Below, in pieces: positions 49,614 to 59,913 of a stretch of 64,000 nucleotides of DNA. The DNA is from Hanleya hanleyi (lineage: Eukaryota; Mollusca; Polyplacophora; Lepidopleurida; Hanleyidae). The notes beneath the pieces are model-generated. The model made no database searches. It was not told the origin of the DNA and worked only from the letters and a program-made list of their open reading frames with translations. Positions within the stretch are counted from its first letter, which is position 1, and the number at the start of each line of letters is the position of its first letter. The DNA is taken from assembly GCA_036873755.1 (NCBI GenBank), contig JAVTVY010016167.1, positions 1 to 64,000 of the forward strand, in the 5' to 3' direction. A program made the position numbers and the translations under genes.

Positions 49614-49919
49614 TGCAGGCGGAAACGGCATCCTGGTGTCTTTTCTAAGTCAAAACAAACACGGATATATACATTCAAAACAAAGAAAGGGAGATGAAAT
49701 ATACGACACATTGCCTGACGCCTAATCAGCTCAAATATGGGCATATTCTGAGAAAGCTATTCGAAAGGGCACAAAATCCGTCGGCTGTTGGCATTCCGGT
49801 GCATGTGGTTTAAATTAACGAAGTTCGGTCACAGTACGTGCACCGTGTATATGTTGTATGGACAGCTTGGCTATGATCCAATATGAATGCGCAATAAAAT
49901 TATGGACAGACAGTCCTAC
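49614..49919. other. No recognisable gene
   Basis: Nothing recognised. Confidence 0.35.
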
Positions 49920-50450
49920 TTTGACCTTAGAAAATAGCTCACGGTCAGTCAATTTCAATCCGGTCTATAAAGAGACATGCATCTAAGAAGTAAATATCGT
50001 AAATCTATTGTGCTAACAGCATAACCATGTAATGTGAACTTGAAATAGGTCAGTCATCTTCAAAAAGATTCTGGTCAATGTGCATACGCATCTGTATTTT
50101 GGATAAGGGAATGATAGCTCTAATACTTCTAAAGATGTGCTAACAGCCTTGAATCTGGCATTGAATCTACATTTAATATATTATTTGACCTTGAAAAATT
50201 AGGTCAAGGTCAGTCATCTGAGATAGGTTACTGGTGCATCGCTAACTGGATATTGTTGATTGAATTTAGGATGCTTGGCTATAGTCGTCTTAGTTGTTTT
50301 GTGGTAATAACAAAATATAAACATTAATAATATTCTGACCTTGAAAAACTAAACCAATGTCAGTCTTATTAAATAGGCTTCTGACTATTAACCAGATACA
50401 AATATTGCCTAAATTTAGAAAGACTTTGTACTCCATCGAACATACATGAA
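49920..50450 (-). repeat. Degenerate repeats with TGACCTTGACCTA motifs (right block, inverted)
   Basis: AATAGGTCAGTCATCTTCAA...CTGGTC, TTAGGTCAAGGTCAGTCATC and CTGACCTTGAAAAACTA units are the reverse-complement counterparts of 45100-45660. Confidence 0.65.
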
Positions 50451-52281
50451 ATTATTAACGATGCTGGAAATAAAATGGGATACGATCGGTCATTTTAGTA
50501 TGCTTCTGTTCCATTGTCAGCATCATATGTGGTATGAATTTGGAAGGTGTTAATATAATTCTTCAGATGATATCGTGTTAACATGGACAACGGACAGACG
50601 GACGACGCTACCGATTTGGAATTCATTTGCAATGACGACCGAGAACTGTTCAACAGATAGACGATTAGAACGGATTTGTTGGTAACTGTTGACCATTCCT
50701 CTCGCAAGAAACTATATTGTCCTTATATATTTTGCGTTATGTCCACCGCTTGGACATGTTTACTGATTGTTTCGATTATGGACGCGAATATTCTTTAAGA
50801 AAAAAATGACCGACTACTGAATGTCAAGTCTGATACTGATGTTTACTGTCTGTCTCACATTTAAAACTAAGCTGCTTTTCGTCCACACATCGGACCCAAT
50901 TTTTCTTAGATCAATGAAATTCTATTGCAAAATTTCAAGAAATCAAGTCCTCAGAATCAAAGAAACATTGCAGCTGCCTCCATCACATCATAATTCAACG
51001 TTTATTTTCGTTTTACTCAGATTTTGGATTGATGGAAAAATGACTCCGATATATTTGCGAAAATCCGTTGCTCAGGAAATGTGTGACACACAGTAGCATG
51101 ATGTCCAGTCAAGAAAACGCTTATGTAATGCTTGCTCGCTCTGTCATTGCCATGTGATGTCTATCTTCTCCCGCCTCGTTGTTTTAGGGATTCACGTGCC
51201 ATGATTCTTAGCTTTATTTTCCGTTGTTTCCGCTTCTTCTGTTTTTCATTTGTCGCACGCCACTGTCATTATACTGTAATGACATAGAAAGAAAAAAAGA
51301 CATGTAGTTATGTCTTCGATAGAAGCTGACAACTGTGTTCACTACCGCCGAGACCATATTATGTTTGGCTTCAGATATGATTCTACTTCGCTCATCTTCA
51401 AAGATATGATATTTCGTATAATCTATATCATAGCCCAAGGACAAAACACTATTAATCACAAATATCCTTCATGCTCTAGACCAAGGACAAAGCAATAGTA
51501 ATCACAAGTATGCAGGTCGCCATCACTTATGATGTATTTCCTTTCCTACGGAAAGCGAGATGTCATTATTTCTACTTACTCTGTCGCAGTTCGAAAATAG
51601 CTGTGACTGGTCTGACCATGACAAAGGACGTGGTGCGGTTTAGCGAGCATTGGACTAGTCATAATGTGCTTCTCGCTACTATTTTCGGAGTCGATCTCAT
51701 TCTGTAATATGTAACTTTAATCAGCGGATCCCAACGCAACAAAACATTGATTTACATGGAATTTGTCTTTTGAAAATAATATAAGCAGTTACCTACTTAA
51801 TTCGAAATAATTTCAGTTAATTTAGAGACGATACATATGTATAGATAAAGGGTAAACGATTCCATTTTATGAGAACTCTCACACCAAATAATTTTACAAG
51901 TATTTTTCCAGATGTGGAGTTGGCACATCACGTGTTCGGGGAACGTGCAGCATTTATTCACACTTTCATAGAACCGGTCTTGTAATCTGATCGCATAATG
52001 ACGTAAGTGCGTAGACATTGCAACCGTATTGCATCAGAGCTCGCATATCAACCCGTGGCATGGAGCGTTCAACATGAGTGTCTCTATAGGAATGTCAATC
52101 AATCATTCAGCAGTCCGTCTGATACTACATCAAGACATCGTTCTCCACTAAGGTATTTTGAGAGCGGGAGAGAGAATTAAGTCGCGTTCAGCATTATTTC
52201 AGCTATATAGCGACGATCAAACAAAATTCTAAGTATTCAACTTAATAACTTAGTAATCCAACACATTAAAACATACGCACA
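50451..52281. other. No recognisable gene; weak family-A copy
   Basis: 50560-50820 retains ACTGTTGACC..TCTC(T)(T)GCA(A)GAAACTA and TTATGGACGCGAATATTCTTTA from repeat family A. Frames at 50821-51096 and 51214-51707 have no recognised content. Confidence 0.4.
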
Positions 52282-52533
52282 TTAAAACTTATGCAACAAC
52301 CCGATTTCTCTCAAATAACCTAATATACGGTCTTCTTTCACCCGACTAAAAACATCTTCTAAAGTAGTCGCTCGATAAAAAGAATCTCTTACAATCTTAA
52401 AATCTATACAGTCGATAAAAATATGTTTCACTATGAGACCTTCGTGGCATGGAATACACCTTGTGACTGGCTCTTTTTTAGTAAATGTTCGTGAGTTAAT
52501 CGTGTATGGCCGATTCTACATCGCCTGATCATG
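52282..52533 (-). pseudogene. LINE relic of the I/Jockey-like group, extreme C-terminus
   Basis: On the minus strand RIGHTRLTHEHLL is followed, after a one-base shift at an A-run near 52480, by EPVTRCIPCHEGLIVKHIFIDC. The frame then runs to LGYLREIGLLHKF and a stop at 52282-52284. The RIGHTRLTH, C..C...L.VKHI..C and short FL..IGL tail are typical of the C-terminal end of RT ORFs of Jockey/I-group LINEs, after the RT and, in some clades, RNase H. Nothing of the RT palm is seen upstream. Confidence 0.72.
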
Positions 52534-53369
52534 ATGATGAATATCTACCTGAATATCGGATCTTACGCTTGTTTTAGTATACCGGATTACCAGTTTTCTA
52601 TCCACATCTAATTGTTCGGGCCAGATCGACAGAGAGGCGGAATGTTAAGATAATTCGTACTAGATATACATAATCCAACAACACAGCTTTACGATGTTTT
52701 CCTCCAGAATTAACTTCTTTGTTTACGACTTTTAGCTTAAACGGAGAATTTTTCTGGCGATTCTAGATATATTGTCATTTGCCTTATTAATGTGGGAGTC
52801 GGGACTCCTACTAGTAGCATCGGCGTAGTCATATCTGCCGTCTAGTGGCGTTTGGTAGATCCTGTAAAACATGTGTCTATTCAGTGGACGTTACAGATCA
52901 CTGCGGTATAGCACAATTAGTTCGATGTTCCTGTACCTTCGATGGCCTCTTGTAACATGTCTATTGGTGATAACTATCGCTCACTGATAACCACTTTTGA
53001 TTGTAGTGTGTAAGATCTTTACCATGTTTACTGCTACATTTCTAACTTGTGTCATTCTGTTTAATACGAGGTTGTTCACATGAACAGTTACACTCAAAGC
53101 GGGTCTGAGGTGCATGGAACCCTGGAGAATCGACTAAAAAATTAGACAGAAAATTGAATTATGTTGTTGTACTTTCCTAGTTTGCCTGCTGCATGGTTTT
53201 TTGTACCTGATCTCGTCTGTGCATTCAGTATTTCCGTTATGAGTGCGAAAATTCTTTACGAACGACGGTCGACTACCGATTTCTTGTAAAAATTCCCCGT
53301 TAGGGCAAGTTTACTATCATGTGTTATTGTTATGCCACCACCATGGTGTTCATCTATGGAAGTCCTATG
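52534..53369. other. No recognisable gene
   Basis: May include upstream remains of the LINE relic, but none can be read with confidence. Confidence 0.35.
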
Positions 53370-53655
53370 GAATTCAAGACTTTACAACGAATATCATATG
53401 GATTAAGAATACTGATCGGCGACATGGATTTGATATATTTGGAACATCATAATGTCTTGCCGAAATCATTGAAAACTGTTGACCGCTTCACTCTTGCAGG
53501 AAATTAGCCTATGTTTATGTATACTATGATTGTCTTTTTGAATTCGGTGCTAATGCTGTTATAGGGAATATGGAAAGGGTCTTTGGTTTATGGACGCGGA
53601 TATTCTTTACCATTAAAGACGGTTGCGTTATGAATGCCGGACTAGACGCTTCTTA
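53370..53655 (+). repeat. Dispersed repeat family A, copy 3
   Basis: GACTTTACAACGAATATCATATGGATTAAGAATACTGATC...TTATGGACGCGGATATTC aligns with 13935-14175 at what looks like about 90 percent identity. The frames at 53243-53507 are a consequence of the repeat. Confidence 0.85.
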
Positions 53656-54220
53656 TTTACATTCTCCTTCTGCTTCTTCTCCCGACTTTCCTTATTTCGT
53701 CCCTTAACTGTTCAATGAACTGACCGGTTGCTCTCAAATTAGATCAGGGGTAATATCACAGTGGCTCGAAAATTAGAAATTAATTTTAATCACATTGTTT
53801 TCTGTGATGGGCTATATGAGGGGAAGACGATGTCCAAAAACAAGATAGGTCAAAGGTCAAAAATATAATCTGACCCGAAAATCGGGAAATCATCGAAATT
53901 CGAATTATTTAATACACCAGTTGCCGGTCGTCTGAAAGTTATCGTATTTATTACCATTGGATACCAACTGTAACCGACCATCGTCCATATAAAGTCATAT
54001 CGAAACGACTCTGGACGGTGGCTGGAAGAAAAAAGAACGGTTGTTAAAGTTCAAAGTATATATTTAGTTATACAAATTAATTTAGTAATGACAGTTTCAA
54101 AACGAAAATACAACTGAGCAATCCTAGTACCCAAACGTCAATTTTATTTCCATAACCCTGTGAAAGAGCTGAGGGTATATCGATAACGAATGTAACGGTA
54201 CGCCCTGGTGGCGAAATCAA

Positions 54221-54618
54221 CTAATCAAAGGATTTGATCGGTTGTCTTGTGTACTCGCGCGGTAAAAGTCTGTTTATTAAGAATTTACGCATCTCAACGG
54301 CAGACTCTTCCGCCTCATCGTTTGATAAGTCGTCTTCCTCACGCATCCGTTTCTTAGTCGCCATTACTTTCTGATGAATCGGGTACTTCCGTAGTTTTCT
54401 CCATAACCTTAAAATACGGACGTAGATATTTCGGAACCTTGTCTGTATTCTGGGTAAAAGCTTGTCATATGCCATCTGATGCGCAGTTGGTTCATCCATT
54501 TCGTCTTCTTCGTAAACTTCCGCAAGGTCGTTTATATCGGATTCATGATCATCAATCGCTTCATCCGCGAAGAGAGCCCACAAACACACTTCATTCTCGA
54601 CATCATCATTATCACCAG

Positions 54619-54653
<35 letters not shown>

Positions 54654-55047
54654 GTAACTTCTCCGTCATCATCATCGTCGTCACCATTACCTTCACCATC
54701 GTCACCATCATTGTCATCATCATTATCTTCATCATCGGCGTCAGTAGCGTCGGTATCATTTTGATCACCATGGTAGCCAAAAGTTGACCTGAAGTACATT
54801 TATTTTTACTATTACTACCGGAACTGGAAAATTCGTCCCCATGGACAATACCTCCGCCCGCATGGTAATACGATCTTCCACATGCCGTAGGGTCACTCAC
54901 CGTCATCGTATAGGGATGTTCTACTCTACTTGGTGAACCTATAGCAGGACTCGGTGGTGTCTCTTATCTATGCATTAGACGCATATGTATGAGCATATTG
55001 TCGCGACGAGAGAGTGTCTTCCGACAGAACGGACATGAACTCGACAT
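54221..55047 (-). pseudogene. C2H2-finger plus acidic protein gene, left copy, interrupted
   Basis: ATG at 55047 opens a 27-codon frame with a classical C2H2 finger (CPFC, 12 residues, H, 4 residues, H), stopped by TAA at 54964-54966. The same phase stays open after the stop through a Ser/Pro-rich linker and MTVSDPT (54906). A one-base difference near 54795 relative to the right arm then shifts the frame. From there to 54221 the frame encodes an Asp-rich tract, WALFADEAIDD, HQMAYDKLLPRIQTRFRNIYVR and a basic/acidic C-terminus. So the copy has two breaks: a premature stop and a frameshift. The family is not recognised. A single N-terminal C2H2 finger with a poly-Asp tract suggests a DNA- or chromatin-binding protein of a mobile or virus-like element. 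Confidence 0.7.
54607..54651. repeat. (CAT)n microsatellite within the acidic gene
   Basis: Encodes the poly-Asp tract on the minus strand. The counterpart on the right arm, near 56222-56262, is shorter and interrupted by GCT/GCA codons. Confidence 0.9.
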
Positions 55048-55110
55048 GGTTCCCGGTCAGAGGGCCGATACAGACTGAGGCTAATGCTGTACAAACGACC
55101 TTATATGACC

Positions 55111-55150
55111 ACTCACTCACTCACTCTCACTCACTCACTCACTCACTCAC
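55111..55150. repeat. (ACTC)n tract 1
   Basis: About nine ACTC units, upstream of the minus-strand zinc-finger ATG. Confidence 0.9.
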
Positions 55151-55219
55151 CATTGTTAGTGCGTCTATGCGTTAAGACGGGCGTTGGGAACGCCTCACGG
55201 ACGTTGGGCATGCCTCAAT

Positions 55220-55258
55220 CACTCACTCACTCACTCACCCACTCACTCACACACACTC
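55220..55258. repeat. (ACTC)n tract 2
   Basis: ACTC units ending ACACACACTCTGACTGACC. Its inverted counterpart on the other arm is 55921-55952. Confidence 0.9.
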
Positions 55259-55920
55259 TGACTGACCTTCGCATATATCGGTTGCGCATAAGCGCATCTG
55301 CGGTCCCATTGGCACCAGGGGACGCTGTTGACCTTCTTGTGACGTCATCTGTCGTATTGACCACTCGTGGCCCTGGTGACAAAAACTGGAACTAGTGGGA
55401 GATAACTCCGGGCTGTCACGTGACCCGGCAGTTACCTTTGTTGCACCATTATTAATATCCGATATTGTAAAAGGTTATCTTTGAGCATATTGACAGCAGG
55501 GGGCGCCATCAGGTCACCATTATCAATACCCATAAAGGGGATCTACATGTCCGTTGACACCCGGACAGCGAGTGGTCAATACAACCGATGATCCCACAAG
55601 GAGGTCAACAGCGCCCGCCCGGGTGTCAATGGACATGTAGATCCCCTTTATGGGTATTGATAATGGTGACCTGATGGCGCCCCCTGCTGTCAATATGCTC
55701 AAAGATAACCTTTTACAATATCGGATATTAATAATGGTGCAACAAAGGTAACTGCCGGGTCACGTGACAGCCCGGAGTTATCTCCCACTAGTTCCAGTTT
55801 TTGTCACCAGGGCCACGAGTGGTCAATACGACAGATGACGTCGCAAGAAGGTCAACAGCGTCCCCTGGTGCCAGTGGGACCGCAGATGCGCTTATGCGCA
55901 ACCGATATATGCGAGGGTCA

Positions 55921-55952
55921 GTCAGAGTGTGTGTGAGAGTGAGTGAGTGAGT
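55921..55952. repeat. (GAGT)n tract on the right arm
   Basis: GTCAGAGTGTGTGTGAGAGTGAGTGAGTGAGT joins directly to AAAACATCCCTATACGATGACG, skipping the ~300 bp present on the left arm. Confidence 0.9.
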
Positions 55953-55968
55953 AAAACATCCCTATACG

Positions 55969-56649
55969 ATGACGGTGAGTGACCCTACGGCATATGGAAG
56001 ATCGTATTACCATGCGGGCGGAGGTATTGTCCATGGGGACGAATTTTCCAGTTCCGGTAGTAATGGTAAAAATAAATGTACTTCAAGCCAAACTTTTGGC
56101 TACCATGGTGATCACAATGATACCGACGCTACTGACGCCGATGATGAAGATAATGATGATGACAATGATGGTGATGATGGTGAAGGTAATGGTGACGACG
56201 ATGATGATGACGGAGAAGTTACGGATGATGATGATGATGATGCTGATGATGATGCTGCTGGTGATAACGATGATGTCGAGAATGACGTGTGTTTGTGGGC
56301 TCTCTTCGCGGATGAAGCGATTGATGATCATGATATAAACGACCTTGCGAAAGTTTACGAAGAAGACGGAATGGATGAACCAACTGCGCATCAGATGGCA
56401 TATGACAAGCTTTTACCCAGAATACAGACAAGGTTCCGAAATATCTACGTCCGTAATTTAAGGTTATGGAGAAAACTACGGAAGCACCCGATTCATCAGA
56501 AACTAATGGCGACTAAGAAACGGATGCGTGAGGAAGACGACTTATCAAACGATGAGGCGGAAGAGTCTGCCGTTGAGATGCGTAAATTCTTAATAAACAG
56601 ACTTTTACCGCGCGAGTACACAAGACAACCGATCAAATCCTCTGATTAG
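55969..56649 (+). CDS. Acidic protein ORF, right copy, uninterrupted but lacking the zinc-finger start
   Basis: A 226-codon ORF begins at an ATG (55969) corresponding to an internal methionine of the left copy. Upstream only the GAGT tract remains, so the N-terminal C2H2 finger is absent. Order: Ser/Gly-rich start (~1-40), Asp/Asn/Glu-rich tract (~47-105), a hydrophobic WALFADEA segment (~107-120), a helix-like TAHQMAYDKLLPRIQTRFRN block (~135-155), a basic LWRKLRKHP stretch and a mixed-charge C-terminus ending RQPIKSSD. Codons here keep frame without the shift of the left copy. Whether the ORF is expressed is unknown; no domain family is recognised. Confidence 0.6.
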   Translation: MTVSDPTAYGRSYYHAGGGIVHGDEFSSSGSNGKNKCTSSQTFGYHGDHNDTDATDADDEDNDDDNDGDDGEGNGDDDDDDGEVTDDDDDDADDDAAGDNDDVENDVCLWALFADEAIDDHDINDLAKVYEEDGMDEPTAHQMAYDKLLPRIQTRFRNIYVRNLRLWRKLRKHPIHQKLMATKKRMREEDDLSNDEAEESAVEMRKFLINRLLPREYTRQPIKSSD

Positions 56650-56966
56650 CTGATTTCGCCACCAGGGCGTACCGTTGCATTCGTTATCGATATACCCTCA
56701 GCTCTTTCACAGGGTTATGGAAATAAAATTGACGTTTGGGTACTAGGATTGCTCAGTTGTATTTTCGTTTTGAAACTGTCATTACTAACTTAATTTGTAT
56801 AACTAAATATATACTTTGAACTTGAACAACCGAACTTGTGTTCTTCTTTCTTCCAGCCACCGTCCAGAGTCGTTTCGATATGACTTTATATGGACGATGG
56901 TCGGTTACAGTTATCCAATGGTAATAAATACGTGTACCAGCTGTTTATTGTTATCACCGGTTTTGA

Positions 56967-57389
56967 TTATTTCGACTGCTTCATTCGCCAATAACCACAA
57001 AACTCACAACTACAACAGGTTGGACAAATAACATTCCCGAATGACACCTGCCGGGCGAAACATGCGCAATCTCGGCATAAACTAACTCGACATTTTCCAC
57101 AAACTTCGACACCTAATGACTGGTTACAGTTTTTGCAAACTCTGGGCGAGAATAAACGGGATAATTCTTCTACACATTTGCGTGTTTTAATCTCCGGAAG
57201 TGAAGGAGAATCATTTAGGAGAATGGTTGTCGGACTTCTTATACTCGCATTCCAGTCATCGTCATTATAAACCGTTCGTGTTTCAACGACCGCATCTATG
57301 ACAAATACATTCTCCAAACTGGGCCAACCGGAACTACCTAAAATGTCCGCATTTTCCCGTACGAATCCAGCCCATACAGAGTTAAATCC
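56967..57389 (-). CDS. Cysteine-rich zinc-binding protein ORF, 5' end cut by a GAGT tract
   Basis: The minus frame is open from the GAGT/ACTC tract at 57390 to a stop at 56967. There is no in-frame ATG near its start, so either an upstream exon is missing or the start was lost when the tract arose. The N-terminal ~85 residues are acidic and Ser/Thr-rich. The C-terminal ~50 hold eleven cysteines in pairs (CKNC, CGKC, CRDCAC, CPTCCSC, CEFC), a treble-clef or RING-like arrangement without the usual histidine. The end lies just outside the palindrome. Its neighbours suggest it belongs to the same element as the acidic protein, but this is inference. Confidence 0.5.
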   Translation of the reverse strand, partial: GFNSVWAGFVRENADILGSSGWPSLENVFVIDAVVETRTVYNDDDWNASIRSPTTILLNDSPSLPEIKTRKCVEELSRLFSPRVCKNCNQSLGVEVCGKCRVSLCRDCACFARQVSFGNVICPTCCSCEFCGYWRMKQSK

Positions 57390-57414
57390 TACTCACTCAC
57401 TCACTCACTCACTC
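57390..57414. repeat. (ACTC)n tract 3
   Basis: Six ACTC units between the cysteine-rich ORF (minus) and a plus-strand coding-like stretch. Confidence 0.9.
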
Positions 57415-57571
57415 CTATTATCCTGTAAAAAACATACAATTGAGATATTAAAAGTGAGCGATCATTATATGGAACTCGGCTATAATCGAATTTTAGATAA
57501 TTTACAACGCCGTGCACTGTGTACATCATTATATCGACAAAGTCGTGTGATTAAACGTATCAGTATTGTCG
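57415..57571 (+). CDS. Possible exon ending at a GTGAGTAAG donor (weak)
   Basis: The plus frame encodes a helix-like stretch (MELGYNRILDNLQRRALC, then RQSRVIKRISIV) and meets a strong donor, GTCG|GTGAGTAAG, at about 57571. A second coding-like plus frame, ending ...YLYIESIFTA, lies at 57848-58036 but in another phase, with no clear acceptor. Not recognised. Confidence 0.25.
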
Positions 57572-57847
57572 GTGAGTAAGTCGTAATGAAATTGTAATAC
57601 ACACGGACGATTCTTTAGGTTCGATGGTATTTTGCAGTAAATTCGCCATTCCGAAGTAAGATATAAATCGAATACTATTAGACGTATATATTTCGACAAG
57701 CGGTTTTCAAATAATGATTTATTTCACGATATATCCTTTCAACTCCCACTATACGTTGATCGTTAATTACATACCCTAACTCAATCGATATCGTTCTGTA
57801 AATATAAGCGGTATAAACATTCAAAACCCAATGTTACCATACACTGA

Positions 57848-58036
57848 TTGAAACAACTCATGAAGGCTATAATTGAAACGCCTCCCTATATTCAAACCGT
57901 GCCATCGCTATTTATTCTATCACAGCTGTTACCACTATACAACCGTATACTTACACATCGACAGGTACTAAAATCAATACAATTATGTAACATGACCGCC
58001 CCCTATCTGTACATCGAATCAATATTTACCGCGTAA
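57848..58036 (+). CDS. Possible small ORF or 3' exon (weak)
   Basis: 62 codons of coding-like composition (IIETPPYIQTVPSLFILSQ, LPLYNRILTHRQVLKSIQ) with a TAA at 58034. Could be a downstream exon of the element left of it, or chance. Confidence 0.25.
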   Translation: MKQLMKAIIETPPYIQTVPSLFILSQLLPLYNRILTHRQVLKSIQLCNMTAPYLYIESIFTA

Positions 58037-58834
58037 TTATTAGTCGAGTGCTACCATACACTAATTGCAATGCCTTTTTGTAAAAATTAATAGGACCTAC
58101 AATATAGGGCTCATATATGAATGATTAGCGTACAGATTCGGAGAATTTATTGACATGAATCCGTACTATATATATATATATCGAAATAACATCTTTTTGT
58201 AAAAGCGATATAAAACCTAAAATATATACCGTGTTATTTAATCGTTATTAATGATTAACGTATGAATTCGGAAGGTTTATTAATAATATCATATGTAGAT
58301 ATATACTATATATATATATTTAGGTAAATTATTATAATTTATTAATATCCAGACACAATAATTTATACAAATAGAAATTGATAATGACGTATGACAGGGG
58401 TCGGTGGGTGATGGTGGATTGCGGTGGCTATGTGGATTTGGGTGGCTATGTGGCGAGCTGTGATACGCATTATCTACTACTGATGTGGGCGATGGTATTA
58501 GGATGAAGTGTCGAAATAAGGGGTTTCTATACATAACCCCATGCTTTATATAACAATACACCAAGGTCTGAAAAGCACTTTGGGTGAAACGAGAAATAAA
58601 CGGTTTACCTCCAAACAAAATACATCAGCTTATTCTACAATTGTCACTGTATTTATTTCCGTCCTCAAATTAGTAAATTTGTGCAATTTTATACCTTTGC
58701 CGGGCGATTCAAAATCCAACGTAACTGTCCATTCATTCCGGCACACCGAGATGATGGCCCGCTTCTTTCTCAAAAATTATTTCAAGTGGATAATAAGTGG
58801 CTGAATACCTCAGCTTAGGCATGCAGCATATGTA
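58037..58834. other. No recognisable gene; (TA)n tracts
   Basis: TATATATA runs near 58166-58182 and 58305-58320, and a GGTGG-rich stretch at 58400-58450. No coding signal. Confidence 0.45.
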
Positions 58835-59039
58835 CACTGAAAAAAAAATCCTCAAAAAATAAGGAATATTCCCCGAGCGGAATATTCCTTAAAATTCAAC
58901 AAGGAATATTCCATAGCATGTTCTGGAATTTCCTTATCATGGTGGGGAATATTCCTTAGTTACATGTATATTAAGGAATATTTCGCTGGTGTAATAGTCG
59001 GGGACCATTTCTTCAATTTTTAAGGATTTTTTTTCTGTG
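58835..59039. mobile_element. TA-flanked MITE (205 bp; GGAATATTCC-rich)
   Basis: TA at 58833-58834 and 59040-59041. Ends are CACTGAAAAAAAAATCCT and, inverted, CACAGAAAAAAAATCCT. Inside, AAGGAATATTCC-type words occur about seven times. It shares the CAC...GAAA terminal style with the MITEs at 33356 and 45921. Confidence 0.88.
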
Positions 59040-59041
59040 TA

Positions 59042-59424
59042 TATGCTCTACAACGTAGGATAAAACTACAGATGAACATCATCACCAACATGGTGTCTCG
59101 AAGGGGACCAGATTAGAACAATATAAAGACAATTAGTGGTTCATAGTGCAGTTGGGGACGTGCTCAGATGTGTTCTTCGCAAATGTGATTAGGAGATTTG
59201 TGATGGAGTTGCTGTACGATGGAGAGGTAGTGATGACTGCCTATATGCAATATTCAAAGATTTTCCAAAGGATTTGGCTGGGCGTATGTTGGTGGTTTGA
59301 GGAATTTATCGCGCAACGTTCAAAGATAATTTTGCCCTCCATGATAATACAGCATCACTACACAAGACTCGCGTTGCTCAGAACCACTACCCATAATCCT
59401 TGCTACGACCTCTTAGTCTAGCTC
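59042..59424. other. No recognisable gene
   Basis: A 91-codon plus frame at 59146-59421 is Trp/Phe-rich and not recognised. It ends at the start of the minisatellite. Confidence 0.3.
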
Positions 59425-59432
59425 AGGAATGT

Positions 59433-59671
59433 TGGACCTATCTATCCGATGAATGCTGACCCTATCTACCCGATGAATGCTGAACCTATCTATCCGATGA
59501 ATGCTGACCCTATCTATCCGATGAATGCTGACCCTATCTACCCGATGAATGCTGACCCTATCTACCCGATGAATGCTGACCCTATCTATCCGATGAATGC
59601 TGACCCTATCTATCCGATGAATGCTGGCCCTATCTATCCGATGAATGCTGACCCTATCTACCCGATGCGAA
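59433..59671. repeat. 24-bp minisatellite, about 9-10 units
   Basis: The unit GATGAATGCTGACCCTATCTAYCC is repeated with few changes (one GAACC, one GGCCC). Because 24 is a multiple of three, frames stay open on both strands (MNADPIYP on plus, RVSIHRID on minus), so the ORFs 59449-59913 and 59413-59787 are repeat artefacts. Confidence 0.95.
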
Positions 59672-59913
59672 CGGATGCTGTGTATTGTGAAAAGATCGGA
59701 CAATATCCCGCGTTGGGGAGTGTAAAACCTTGTAGCAACATTGGCATGACATTCTACATAACGCGTGAAATATATACTGTGAAACAAGCTGATAATATAC
59801 CTTGTAGGAGATACAAAATGAGGTCAACGGTCAACGGATCACATTACCGCTTTGACATGTGTCATCAAGGGTTTTCACTACTCCAGGTTCAATCGGTTGG
59901 ACTGTCTCACTGA

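Larger units (their letters stand above)
53938..56931. repeat. ~3-kb imperfect palindrome (two arms head to head)
   Basis: The outer limits match: 53938-54000 (ATTTATTACCATTGGAT...CATATAAAGTCATAT) is the reverse complement of 56874-56931. The inner arms 55259-55560 and 55613-55926 are nearly perfect inverted copies. The ~52-bp centre itself resembles the arm phrase GAGTGGTCAATACGACAGATGACGTC...AGGTCAACAGCG. The left arm has ~300 bp (about 54920-55220, with two ACTC tracts and a zinc-finger start) that the right arm lacks. Each arm carries one copy of the acidic-protein gene, pointing outward. Confidence 0.9.

Noticed and set aside
54439..54787. His-rich and Ile-rich plus-strand ORFs over the acidic gene
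   Set aside because: They are the antisense of the (GAT)n Asp-coding tract.
59449..59913. 154-codon ORF with MNADPIYP repeats
   Set aside because: Produced by the 24-bp minisatellite; the rest has no coding-like composition.
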